Source of the DNA: Microthyrium microscopicum | Lineage: Eukaryota; Ascomycota; Dothideomycetes; Microthyriales; Microthyriaceae | Direction: 5' to 3' | Assembly (NCBI GenBank): GCA_010405405.1 | Contig: MU004242.1 | Coordinates: 853,769-917,768 of the forward strand | Length of the DNA stretch: 64,000 nt | Part shown: positions 49,081 through 61,282 of the stretch, piece after piece | Position numbering within the stretch: position 1 is the first letter of the stretch | How the letters are laid out: each line of letters starts with the position of its first letter | Made by a program: the position numbers and the translations under genes | Notes under the pieces: generated by a model | Database searches by the model: none | Told to the model about the DNA's origin: nothing | What the model saw: the letters and a program-made list of their open reading frames with translations, nothing else

Positions 49081-51439
49081 TATAGCAAAGTACCTAATAA
49101 TAATAGAACTATTTTTTTCTTTAGCGCTATATTTAAAGGTATATTTTTATTAAAGTCTAAGTAATATAGTAAGTAGCCTAGTAGTATGTATTATTTATTT
49201 CTTTCTAAATATTCTTATCTTCTAGAGTTATAATAGTAAATTACGTAGTTAATTATATTACTATTTACTAGCCCCTTTATTAGCTATGTTTCTTTTTATT
49301 CTAAAAACTTATATTCTAAATTATTTACGTAATTAAATACTTATATACTAAATCTATCTCTATTTTTTCTTTATATTAAACTATAATATAAAATTCTTAA
49401 AAGCTATATCTTTTTATTTAAGTATTTTATAACATAAGATTATAGTACTATCTTATAAAACTAGTAAGCTCTAATTTTTTAAGAATAAATATTAATATTA
49501 TAATATTTAAGGGTTAGAGTTTAACGTAAGTATTATCCTTTTAATATATTAAACATAGTCTTTTTATATACTAACTTTATTATAATCTAAAGACTTAGAA
49601 ACATTAAGTCTCTATACTAAACTAGTACTACTTATAGCTTAATAGCTAAAGATAAGATCTTTATAGTTAAATTTAATTACTATAGTATACTTATTAAAGC
49701 CCTATTTAATCTTATATACTATAAACTAAGTAATAGCTAATGATACGCTTATCTTTTTTTCTTTAATAATCCTAAATATAGTAAAATAAAGTATATACAC
49801 TATAGTATATCTCTTAACTTAGCTAATAATAATTAAAGATATATTTATTATTATTAGTTTATAAAAAGAAGTTCTATAATCTATTATAGAATTAGTTTTT
49901 AGACGTTAGCCCTTTTAGCGTAGCTATTCTTAAAACTATAACTAATAGTATTATAATATAGTAAGTACTTTATACGTAAATAGAGTCTTAAGATTATAGT
50001 ATCTAGAACATAATACTATTTATAGTATTTACGTATAGATTAAAGTATAAAGATATCCTTAGGATGCTCTATAAGTCCTTAGTTCTAATACTAAAATAAT
50101 ATAACTAATAGAGACTACCTCTAGTATTTACGAAATAAAATAATAGGTAGCTTATACTAATATTCTCTTATAAGCTTATTAAATCTAATTACTATACTAA
50201 TATCTAGTTAAATCCCTAACGAGCTTATAGCCTCTATTAATAACCTTTTAAGCTTATTAATAAATCTTATTCTAAGACCTAGTAAAAGCTTTTATAAGAA
50301 GACTATATTATAATTAAGTTTTAAGAAGTTTCTTATAGTACTTAAAGGAAGTACTAAAGCCTAAATGCTACTTAAATAAATTACTTAGTAAATATGTGTA
50401 CTCTATACTAGATTATTATAATAAGTTAATATGCTACCTTTTAGTACGTCTTTAAACTTATTATAATAAGTTAAAGAAGGTATAAAGCTTAATATTAAGG
50501 CTAAAAGATATAAGGATAACTTATCTTATAATATAGAAGTATTTAGTAAAGTATATTAGTTATTTATTAACTCTTCTACTAATATTCTATATAGACATAT
50601 ATTAAAGAAGAAGAAGTAAAAGAAGTTAAACATTAAAAAGACTAAGTAGTTAAATATATATAATTTATTAGCTTTCTTCTATTAGATATAGAGTTAGGCT
50701 AGGCTTTAATATTACTTCTAATAGTTTAGCCTTTTAAACTTTAAAAGTTTAAATATATTATTTACTACTCTATTAAGAAATATCTTAGTCTCTACTTAGA
50801 CGTAGCTATACCTCTACTAAAAGTAATAGTAGTATATAGACTAATTAAAGTTATATCTACTTAATATAATTTAGTAGACTCTAGTTCTAACGCCTTAATT
50901 TACTATAATAACTAAGGTCTAAATAAGAAACTTAAAGCTACTTAAATATAGTATACTATATTTAGATAAAGCGCTAATAATTAGAGTAGTAGAAATTAGT
51001 ATATTTAACTTACGTTAAGAAGTTAGAAAAGTATAGTCTAAGGAAGTTATTACTATTTAATTATAAATCTTTTATATTCTAATAAAATATTAGAAGATAT
51101 TTAAAGATATAGACTAATAGAATACCTTTAAACTTAAGAGTTACTATATAAGATAATCTTTATAAACTACTCTAGACGTTACTTCTAATATTAAAGTTCT
51201 AACCTCTTTCTATAAGAGAAAGATATTAATTCTATATTACTTCTAGCTCTACTATAACTTATCTAACTATAGGCTTTAAGTAGTTAGAAGTCTTTATATA
51301 AGTAGTACTTCCTTAGCTAACTATTTTAGTTTATAACTAATAATATACTAAGCCTTTATTTCTAATAGTATAGCAATAGCTAATATATTCTTACTAACTA
51401 GTAACTAGTATAAATTTACTATATTTACTCTTTCTAATA

Positions 51440-52260
51440 GCTTTATAACGCGCTTTAACGTAATAGCTATCTATTAAGACTTTACTAATAACGTAATGTT
51501 TAATTACTAGAGCCTTAATAGATAGACCTAAAATAACTATAGCTATAGTGCTTTAACGTAATAGCTATTTATTAAGGCTTTACTAGCAACGTAACGTTTA
51601 ACTACTAGAGTAAGAATAATAGGCTTAGAATAAATTATAGCTATAGTACTTTAACGTAATAGCTATCTATTAAGGCTTTACTAATAACGTAACGTTTAAC
51701 TACTAGAGTAAAAGTAATAGGCTTAGAATAAACTATAGCTATAGTGCTTTAACGTAATAGCTATCTATTAAGGCTTTACTAGTAACGTAACGTTTAACTA
51801 CTAGAGTAAGAGTAATAAGCTTAGAATAAACTATAGCTATTATGCTAGCTACTTAGCTAATTATAATAGCTTTACTAGCAATATAGTAAATTAACTACTA
51901 GAGTGAGAGTAATAGGCTTAGAATAAACTATTACTATTATGCTAGCTACTTACCTAACTATAGTAGCTTTACTAGCTATGTAGCCTTCTACTACTAGGGC
52001 AAAAATAATAAGCTTAGAGTAAACTATTTCTAGCCTAGCTAAGTATACTAACTTTGTAAGCTTATAATCTTCTACTACTAAAGTAAGAATAATAAGCTTA
52101 GAGTAAACTATTCCTAGCCTAGCTAAGTATACTAACTTTATAAGCTTATAACCTTTTACTACTAGAGTAAGAATAATAAGCTTAGAGTAAACTATTCCTA
52201 GCCTAGCTAAGTATACTAACTTTATAAGCTATATAACGTTTAACTACTAAAGCTAGTATA
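51440..52260. repeat. 98-bp then 84-bp tandem array, ~8 copies
   Basis: CTTTAACGTAATAGCTAT begins units at 51453, 51551, 51649 and 51747 (spacing exactly 98). Further right the unit shortens to 84 (AGCTTAGAGTAAACT at 52011, 52095, 52179). The two unit types share the TTTAACTACTAGAGTAA part. Confidence 0.78.
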
Positions 52261-55200
52261 TTAAATATTAGCCTTAATTATCTTAATAAGCTACGCTAGT
52301 TATATAACAATTAATTGCTAAGATAAGATTAATAAGCTAGAAGTATAGTAGACCTAAATATTATAATAACTAAGTAATATATAAGTATTTATAACTTATT
52401 TAGCTTACGTAAATAAGCCTAAAACTAAAACCTAAGGAAGAATATATAGCTATAAGATATATATCTATATCTAGTACTAGCTTAATAATATATTCTTTTC
52501 TAGCATAATAATAAGTTAGGTATAAATTAAGGAATAGCTCTAACGCTTTAACTATAAGTTAGGATTTCTCTTATTACTTTATTATTCTTTACTAACTCTA
52601 AGCCTTAAATAACTATATATAAAATAATTATAATAGAATCTTTAATATTATACGTACTAAATTATCTACTAACTTATACCTACTTATACTTATTCTAGTT
52701 AGTATTAGGTAGTCCTACCTTAGTTAAGTTAATATTCTATAGTAAACTCTATAAGAGAGTAAGTTAAAATCTCTATATTACGTACTACTAAGGTAAAGAA
52801 CTATTCTTAGTATTTTATTAGCTAAGATCTTCTAATAAGTTCTAATATTAGATTGTATTATATTAGACGAAAATAAAACTAACCTTACTACTAACTTAAC
52901 TAACTAGCAGTTTACTAATAATAACAATCTATAATTACTAATAACCTACACTTACTAATAACCTATAATTATAATTCCTATTCATTCTAGATACTAGGAA
53001 ATAGCTTCCTAAAGAGTATATTTCCTACTAGGTAAGACAAACCTAAATTACGCGTAAAGTCTCTATTATATAATCTTACTAAGTACTTACTTAAATCTTA
53101 GGTACTTATTATATATTTATATTATAACTTATATTTATTCTATACTTCCTTATAATCTCTATTACTCTAGCATTAGTCCTCTCTTTATTTATATATTATA
53201 CTATATATTAAAATTATTTATAAAAAAGATAGTTACTATCTAATATTAGCTCTATTATTTTTTTGCTTAACGTAGATTATACGTTATATAATAATATAGA
53301 AGTAAAGTATAAGATATACTTAAACTAAGACTTTAGCTTTAATTAATATAATTTAACTAAAGGATAATAGTAATATATATAAGTAGAAAGTAGTAATAGA
53401 TACTAGAGTAATAAAAGAAATAAAATATAAGTAGTATTAAGAAGTATATAGAATAAGTATAAAAAAATAATAAGATTATGCCTACTACTTTAGATAATTT
53501 ATACTAACTATAGTTCTATAGAAAGCAAATTAATGTTCTATTTAGGTAAGCTACTACTATACTTCTTCTTATATAGAGTAAGCTAAAGTACCTAGTAGTT
53601 TTATTATTAATACCTATACTAAATACGTTACCTTTAAGCTTATAGATATATCTTCTATCTTTATCTCTTTTCTAGAAAGTACTTCTAAATAGGCTAAGAT
53701 AAAGTAAAAGACGTATTTAAAGCTAAAAGTACTTTTATATAGGCTAACTCTCCTAAAGAGACTTATAGAGATAGATAATATATCTACGTTAGAAGAATTA
53801 TATATATATCTTAAGTATAAATCCTTACTATAGCCTTATTCTTCCTTAACCTTATCTAAATCGTAACTACTATAAGGAGTAAGTCTACTTAAGAGGTAGA
53901 TAAAGAATATTTTGTATAAATAGTAGTGTAAAAGAATACGTAAACTACTATAATTACCTCTTCCTTTTTATAATAAGTATATACTACTTAATTCCCTAGT
54001 AATTATAGTAACTAAAGTAGCTAGTAATGCTATAACCTTATAACTTATAAATATCCTATTAGATATAGAGGAAACTATAGTTATTAAACCTTTCCTAATT
54101 CTTTACTTATATTATACTATAAAGTAGTATATAAGCTATAGCTACTAGATCTAGCATTACTAGAGTTTAAATCTATATAAATATTTACTAGTTAGTTTCC
54201 TTTCCTATTTATTAATTAATATAAATAGTTATATTAATAGCCTAGATTAGACTTATATATACTCTTTCTTACTAATTAATTATAAATATATAAATAGTAT
54301 ACTTATTAAAATCTACTTTAGTAAGGTTTTCTCTATTTCCTATTATAACTATTTATATTAATATTTATAATTAGACCTAGGTATAGTCTTTCTTGCTAAT
54401 TAACGTAAATATATATAAATAGTATACTTATTAACTTTTACTTTAGTAAGGTTCTAGAGTTATTACCTTACTATATAGGTAGTCTTTAAATAGGTACCTT
54501 AATTAGTATATATACCTTCTAGGTTTATCTATTATAAGAAATAATAAACCTTAAAACTATCTATTAGTTATTTAGAGATAGTAATACCTAAGAGAGCTAG
54601 CTAGTATCTTGCTTTAATAACGACCTTAGTAAAAAGTAAACGTCTAACGTCTAATAAGCTTACTAAATCTACTCTGCTATCTACCTATATGCTACTATAG
54701 CTTCCTCCCTTAGTAATATATATATATATATATATAAATATTACTAATGACTCTTTAGTAATTAGAGAGAACTACTACTAAGTTAAGAGTAATATATAGA
54801 GTAATTAGTAGTTATAGTCTAGGTTACACTAATACGTAGTACCTAAATATTAGGAAAGTAAAGATCTTACTAAAAGAAAAGGATAAGTAAGCTAGTAAGT
54901 ACATTATTTAGTTATAACTTTCTATTTACTTTATTTATATTACTCTTCTTGCTTATCCTTTTTTTTTCTTAAATAATACTTAGAATACTCTTAAATTTTA
55001 CTATATTTACTTCTCTAATAGTATTCTTTTTACTACTTCTAGCTACTATAGCTTTCTACTAAATATTTATATAGTAAGAAGTTAAAAGAACTAATATAGA
55101 GGCTAGCAGAATAACTTTAATAATTAATAAAACTAAAGATACTTAATTATACTCTTTATCTACCCTACGATAGAGTTAAGATATAGCTAATTAACCCTAT

Positions 55201-58200
55201 AGAACTAGTATTAATAGTTACTATAGCGCGCTAGCTATGCTATTTACCTACTCTATAATAAAGCTAATATATAGCTAATTGACCTAATAGAACTAGTATT
55301 AATAACTAGCGTAGCGCATTAGCTACGCTATCTACTTATAAATTAATAACTTTAATATCTAAGTAATTAATCTTACTAAGTTGGCGTTAATAGCTAGCGT
55401 AAGGTACAATATATAATACTATTAATATCTACTATGTAATTACCTAGTAGATTATATAGAAGAAGTAATAGAAGCACTTTAAAATAATCTAATAAATAGA
55501 GAGAGTAATTTAACTATGCTTATAATATTACTAGAGTAAATAAAGTAAATCTACCTATTATAAGTCTTAAAGGTCCTAAATATAGTAATAGGTATATACT
55601 TCTTAATAGAATTACTAAACTCTAAAAGCTTACTAGACTATAGAGAGCATAATATATTATTACTATTTATAGATATATACTACTTCTTTTTCCTCTTCCT
55701 TTTCCTTTAAAAACTCTCTAAAACGTTTATTACTACTTAATAGTAGTTATGACTACTACTAGACTAAATAGTTAATAAACCTTCTATTATACCCTATTAA
55801 TCTATACTAATATTAATATCCTTATTATATTAAATACTATAGCTAATACTAGAGTAGAAAGTTAAAAACTACCTCCTTAGAACTAGCCTACGCGTCTATT
55901 AATTTCCTTACTACCTTAGACGTATATATAATATATCTTACTATACTATAATCTTATTAGATAATATACTAACTTCTTTCTAAGATAAGGCTATATTAAA
56001 GCTAAAGGAGGCTACTACTCTATCTATAGTAAGAGAACCCTAATTACTAACTATTCTTAGATAAAACTTAAAATATTATAGAACTAATACGAGATAGAAT
56101 ATAATTATCTATTATTCTATATATTACCTTATGGGCTTATAGAGAATTCTATATTATAATAAGTAAGGCTAAGATGATAATTTAAACTATTAATATAGAT
56201 AATAGTAGTTTACTTAGTAGCGTAAAATTACCCTTATCTTTATACTTTAAGCTAACCTAGAATAAGCTTAAACTAATAAATAGATATAACTAATGCTTAA
56301 ATAAGAGATTATAGTAACTCTAAACTCCTCTATATTTAACGTATAACGAAGGTTAATATACTATTCTATATCTAAGACGCGCTTAGAGTTATCTATTAAA
56401 ATGATCCTATTATAAAAATAAGAAAGTATTTATTAGTAAGGCTAAATTAAATGGCATAATCCTATTAGCTAATATTATCTTATATTATCTAACATTTTCT
56501 AATATTAATTAGATTATATTATAATAGATAAGATCTTATTATATCCTACTATAATTTTAACCTTATATAAATTATGACTAAAGTAAAAACCTTAAATAAA
56601 TATATATTTATAAATTAACTTCTATAGCTTTAAATATACTAAGATTATCTCTATTAAATAATATATTATCTATAGTCTTCTCTATTATAACCTCTTCTCG
56701 TATATCTAAGTTATTACTATTAACGTCTTAGTTAAGAATGTTAATAGGCCTAGTTATAATATTATTCTCTATATAATCTTACCTAATAGTAGTTTTATAA
56801 TTAAAAGACTTAGCTTTAATATTAAGCTTATTAAGTCCTATTCTCTTTATATCTAGCAAGTTATAATATAAGCTATAGTTCTTAATTACTAATTAGGGTT
56901 AAGACTCTATAAGGCTATCTTTAATTAGATTTTAGTATAATAAGAATATATTATACTTTGTACTAGCGTTAGTATACTTATTACTAGCCTTATGTATAAA
57001 TATATGCGTAAATATGTTTTATAAATAATATATATACGTATTATAAAGGTAGACTTTATTAAATATTACCTTAACGTTATAAGTTAAGTTACTAAATAAC
57101 TTTATGTCTCTACTATAGTTACTATTTAAATACTCTAGTCCTAGATTTATAGGCTTAAAAAAGTTCTTATAGCCTTCCTAATTAACTAAGCTTAAGGCTA
57201 GGATAGACTTTTAAAGTTTAGAAGTATTTATATTAGATAAGTTTTACTTAAGCTATAGCATCTTATTCTTATAGTTATTCTAACTAGTACTATAAAAGTA
57301 AATAGTTAAGAAATTAACTAAGAGGCGTAAAAGTTTAATATTACTATATTAAAGGGTATATTATATAGTTAAGAGTAACTTAATCTCTTATAAGTACTAG
57401 TATATAGTTTAGAACTTAATATTATTACTCTTATCTAGGCGCTTATTCTATACTTTTCTTATAAAGGCTATTTAATAAATATCTTTAATAATCTTATTAA
57501 ACTATTCTATAGATAACTTATTAATATAGGATTTAAGTAGTTCTAAGATAGTAAAGAATAAATTATTAATATACTTAAGGTAGTAACCTTTCTAATCTAG
57601 ACTTTATAAAAATAACGCTAGGACTTTACTACTAAATCCTTATATTAAGATAAGAATAACCTAATAGGTTTAGGTATTATTATGCTTTTTATAACTTCGT
57701 CCCTATATACTAACGTTATATATAATAGAATATAGAGCTAGTATATTAACCTTAGAAGAATTCTAATAGGTTTAAATAATATAGAAGAAGTAGTTTATAT
57801 ATATATAGAACTATCTAGGAACTAAATAAAAGAACTTCCTTAAATCGTATGGTTATATTTTATTAAATACCTTAGCCTTAATAAAGTAGTTAATCTTTAT
57901 ACTTAACTAATTACTATAGGTAAGAAATAGCCTCTTTTTAAAGATCCTAGTACTTAGATTTAACGCTTGTAAACTATTAGTAGAGTTTTTATTGCTAACT
58001 GTACCTAAGATGCTAGATAACGATACTAGTATAGAATCTACTAGAGGAATACTACGTCTAAGATTAGGAGACGTACTTATATTACTAATAAACTTAATAT
58101 CTATACTGCCTTCTTTATTAAACGCCTCTCCTATTTTACTATTATTAAACTTACTTGCGTTATTATCTTTAATATTAATCTACTTATTGTTATAGTTATT

Positions 58201-59003
58201 ATTATAGTTATTATCTTTAAGGCCGCTACTAGATAGAGATATATTCTTAGACATATCTACATTAGATTCGTCCTAGCTAGAGATATAATAGATAAATAAA
58301 CTCTTATTATATATTTAGCTAGAAGACGAATAGGCTATACTAGATAAAGAGGCGTCTAGTCTAGAATTAGGTAGAGAGGATAGAATAGACGCTATAATAT
58401 TTAATAATAAGGCTACGTCTCTTATATTATTAATTAAAGGTTTTAGAAAGCTAAAATATCGTAAGAAGATTTTATTATATACTTAGTAAGTACTATTTAT
58501 TATTTCCTTATTCTCTATAATAGCGCTAAGCTAATTAAACTCTATTTTGTGTAGTATAAGTATATTAATGTCTAGTATACTAGGCTAGTATTTATTCTTT
58601 TTATGCTTTATAATCTAAGGTTTAATAATATTTAGAATGCTACGTTTTAAAGTATCTATAATAAGGTACTAGCTAATAGTTTTAATATATTTATCTCCTT
58701 AGCTGTTAGCTTTTACTAATAGGCCTTCCTATATTAATTTCTAGTTAAACTTCTTTATTAGATTGTATATATCTTATATTAGTCCTCCTAGAGGTAAGAA
58801 TAGATAGATCGTAATAATAGTAGTAGTAATAGCTACTATACTTATAGTATTACCTATTATCTTATTATACTTATAAGATATAAAGTTTATATTATTATAA
58901 TATAGGATAGCCTAATAGTTTAGTACGCATTATCTAATATTTCTCTATATATTAGGCGTTAGTAATATATAAGGTTTTTTAAGGTTATAAACTTAAGATT
59001 TTT

Positions 59004-59103
59004 AAAGATCTTATAAGATATATAAAGATCTTATAATATGTATAAAGATATTATAAGATATATAAAGATCTTATAATATATTTAAAGATTTTATAAGATC
59101 TTA
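59004..59103. repeat. subterminal 20-bp tandem repeat, 5 copies (right)
   Basis: Five units of exactly 20 bases of the form AAAGATCTTATAAGATATAT, starting at 59004, 59024, 59044, 59064 and 59084, about 1.15 kb inside the right end. Related to the 3-copy array at 31025-31084 in the same orientation. Confidence 0.75.
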
Positions 59104-60157
59104 TATTTAATATTAAGTATAGTATTATTATATACTAAGGCCTATCTTAAAACCTTCTTTATATATCTTAGTATAATCTTATAACTAGTATATATTCTAA
59201 GAGCTACTAGTAAGTTTATAATCTATCTTTTTATACTTAACCTAAGTAAATAGATACTAAGCGTTACTACTAGATAGTTATTTATTTCTCTACTCTGCTA
59301 ATAAAGAATAATTGCTATAATTATATATATAAGCTTCTATCCTAGCTTGTTATTTCGTTTATATGTCTTATAGTCCTAATTATATATAAGTTTATAAAAG
59401 AAGGCTATCTAAATAGGTATAGTATTTCTTATCTTCTTAATAGCTTTCTTAAAGTTAATGTTTATACTATCTACTTTACTACTAAAGTAGTTAAAACCTA
59501 TAAGTTTTATAAGGGCATAAAACTCTATTTATAGTCTAGAATTAGTATAATACTCTAGTATAATCCTATTACTTAATAACTATTCTATAATATCCTTTAA
59601 GAGCCTATAATAAATAGTAACGTTAGTATACTTATTATTATTAAGGATAATCTTCCTATAACTATCCTTTTAACTAACCTATAATAGAAGAAAGGATCTT
59701 ATTAATATCTTCTAATCTTAGATATATTTAAGTATTATAGTAAGCTTTTATTTAGCTAAGTTTAGGCTCTACTATAGTATTATTATTGCTGCTAGTTATA
59801 AACAACCTAATAGTTTAGCATTATTAAGCTTATATTAAATCCTACTTAAGGTATTTATAGGATCTATTATAGTAGTAATATTGCTAGAGATATATAAATA
59901 TATACTCTTTATTATTATAGAGATAAATCTACCTTTGCTACTATTATTATTAAAGAGAGATATACCTAGCCTATATAGAAATTAGGTTATCTCTATAAAA
60001 CTCTCCTCTATGACGCGTACTTCTAATAAGAGATATAATTTATAGAATTAATAGAGGAAAAGATAGTAATTATAATAATAGTAGAATTATTAAAAATAAT
60101 TATATATTAATAGTAAGGACATAATTGCAATAATATAGGCATTTACTAATAACTATA

Positions 60158-60252
60158 AAGCGCGTTACGCTAAAAAGATTTAAGTTGGCCTTAGACCCTC
60201 CTACGGAGGGAGCCCGCGGACGGGCAGGGTTAGGGTCTGAGAACTGAGATAA
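60158..60252 (-). repeat. right terminal inverted repeat
   Basis: Reverse complement matches 30390-30481 as described there. It contains its own short hairpin, CCCTCC-TAC-GGAGGG (60196-60210), absent from the left repeat. The outer ~80 bases have normal composition, and the drop into AT-rich sequence is at about 60170. Confidence 0.82.
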
Positions 60253-60260
60253 GACTGAGG
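60253..60260. repeat. target-site duplication, right copy
   Basis: GACTGAGG, directly outside the right inverted repeat; seven of eight bases match the left copy at 30382-30389. It lies inside the signal-peptide exon of the interrupted gene. Confidence 0.8.
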
Positions 60261-60329
60261 GGCTGGAGTTGCGAATGATGCCCAGGCAAGCATCATGGCC
60301 CAGGCAGTCAGTAAAGCAAAGAATTGCAT
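60253..60329 (-). pseudogene. host secreted-protein gene, 5' part with signal peptide
   Basis: From the ATG at 60329, the minus strand reads 25 codons plus two bases to the element border at 60253. The peptide is a textbook signal sequence (MQFFALLTAWAMMLAWASFA) followed by TPAPQ. Reading on into the element gives a stop within ~17 codons. The 3' part of the gene begins at 30381 on the same strand: counting one copy of the 8-base duplication, 77 + 748 = 825 bases, exactly 275 codons including the stop, so the two parts are in phase. A TATA-like stretch (ATATAATTATA, 60387-60397) lies about 60 bases upstream of the ATG. The host gene is thus split by the 30-kb insertion. Its product, a secreted protein of unknown family, is a paralogue of the neighbour at 61283. 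Confidence 0.8.
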
Positions 60330-61282
60330 GATTGGATTATGCAGTCTTGCTGAAGAGATGGTCCGGAGGTGAATTGGTGGGAAAGGATATAATTATAGCC
60401 CGCTGTGTGTGCAATGAGGCCTTGTGTTTGGCTCACTAAGAAACCCAGAGTCTCGGACCCTTATATTTGGATTTGCACTTCAGCAAGGTACAAGCAGGAT
60501 TCATATTCGTTTTTTCAGAGTGCAATCCTACGCAAGAGCCCAGGCAATAGCATGGCAAAATAAGTGGCGTGCTCCTAACAACTCTAATAGCTACCACCAG
60601 TACTGCTAACTAAGAGGTGCTTCAATTCCCGTCCTATCTGGTAAATGCTCTTAATTCGAAGCCCTTTATGGCAGATAAAGCACTCGATAATATAGCGTAG
60701 CGTTGAGGGGCCATTAGAGTTGATGGGAGTATGCCATTTATTTTGCCATGTAGTTGCCTCACTTGGTTATATTGTACACCAATAGTTCTCATACCTAACT
60801 CGTCCCCTAGTGAAAAACCATATCCCAAACTGGATCAGTCTTCCATCTATTTCTAACAACACCTACTGAACTGAAAGATAACTCCACTCCCGGTCAGGTT
60901 ACAGTAATGGTTGATACCTGGTTCCAAATCAGGCTTCGGTAGCCGCATTATCGTAGACTAGACTATTGACATCTGTATTTCTATTGGAGAGATACTGGGT
61001 AGGCTACCTTTTAGTAATTTAGCCACTTGGAAAATATCATGGAATTCTAAAAAATAAAATCTCACTACGTAGAAAGTTTTAGTGCCTACGTCTTATCTTC
61101 TCTCGTTTCACTTTTGGTCAGCTAGCAGGAAATGTTCTCGTTCTTCTATTGATGTTGGAAAGGCTATCTGGCTTCAATCGACAGTGGGAATTTATGCATG
61201 CACATCGATATCTAGGCACCTACTTACCTGACTAAAAGACTCCCTCATCAAAAGTTGACAGTAATATCTATCTGAGTCCAAG
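60330..61282. promoter_or_regulatory. shared upstream region of a head-to-head gene pair
   Basis: 953 bases between the start codons of the interrupted gene (minus, 60329) and its paralogue (plus, 61283), so it should carry both promoters. Normal base composition and no gene inside. Confidence 0.5.

Larger units (their letters stand above)
30390..60252. mobile_element. 29.86-kb RIP-destroyed insertion with inverted repeats at both ends
   Basis: One block with abrupt borders, far richer in AT than its flanks. CpA and TpG are almost gone while CpG persists (in 34801-35100 I count two CpA plus TpG against seven CpG), the mark of RIP, which changes CpA to TpA on both strands. Both ends carry imperfect inverted repeats of 92-95 bases, and an 8-base target duplication flanks them. 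Inside are subterminal 20-bp repeats and tandem arrays listed separately. It is broken throughout by very many changes and holds no intact gene. The superfamily is not determined: 8-base duplications fit hAT-like or, with long inverted repeats, Mutator-like DNA transposons; 30 kb is very large for either, so it may be a nested composite or a giant cargo-bearing element. Virus-like giant elements cannot be excluded. Confidence 0.85.

Noticed and set aside
37389-58195. Open frames at 37389-37634, 48589-48873 and 57992-58195
   Set aside because: They are short, Leu/Ile/Tyr-rich and made of low-complexity AT-rich codons. They arise by chance in RIP-damaged DNA, and one is a by-product of an 84-bp tandem array.
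30482-60157. The block as a regional centromere
   Set aside because: AT-rich 30-kb blocks can be centromeres in fungi, but the inverted repeats, target duplication and in-phase gene halves explain it as an insertion. Chromatin data (CENP-A) would be needed to revive the idea.
30482-60157. Mitochondrial DNA inserted in the nucleus
   Set aside because: The composition is low-GC, but no mitochondrial genes or tRNAs are recognisable, and the selective loss of CpA/TpG with CpG kept is a RIP mark, not a mitochondrial one.
60225-60237. Telomere-like TTAGGG near the right border
   Set aside because: GGGTTAGGG occurs only once, with no array, and the position is inside the right inverted repeat. No evidence of an internal telomere.
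30390-60252. Starship-type giant element
   Set aside because: Size and cargo potential fit, but no tyrosine-recombinase (DUF3435) gene is recognisable at either end, and ~92-base inverted repeats with an 8-base duplication are not the usual Starship borders. Not excluded, only unsupported.
30390-60252. LTR retroelement nest
   Set aside because: I found no long direct repeats and no recognisable family parts by eye. Decayed nested copies could still be hidden inside; no family can be named.
60275-60296. Hairpin ATGATGC/GCATCAT
   Set aside because: It lies inside the signal-peptide coding sequence and is explained by codon choice (Met-Met and Ala-Ser codons). No sign of function.
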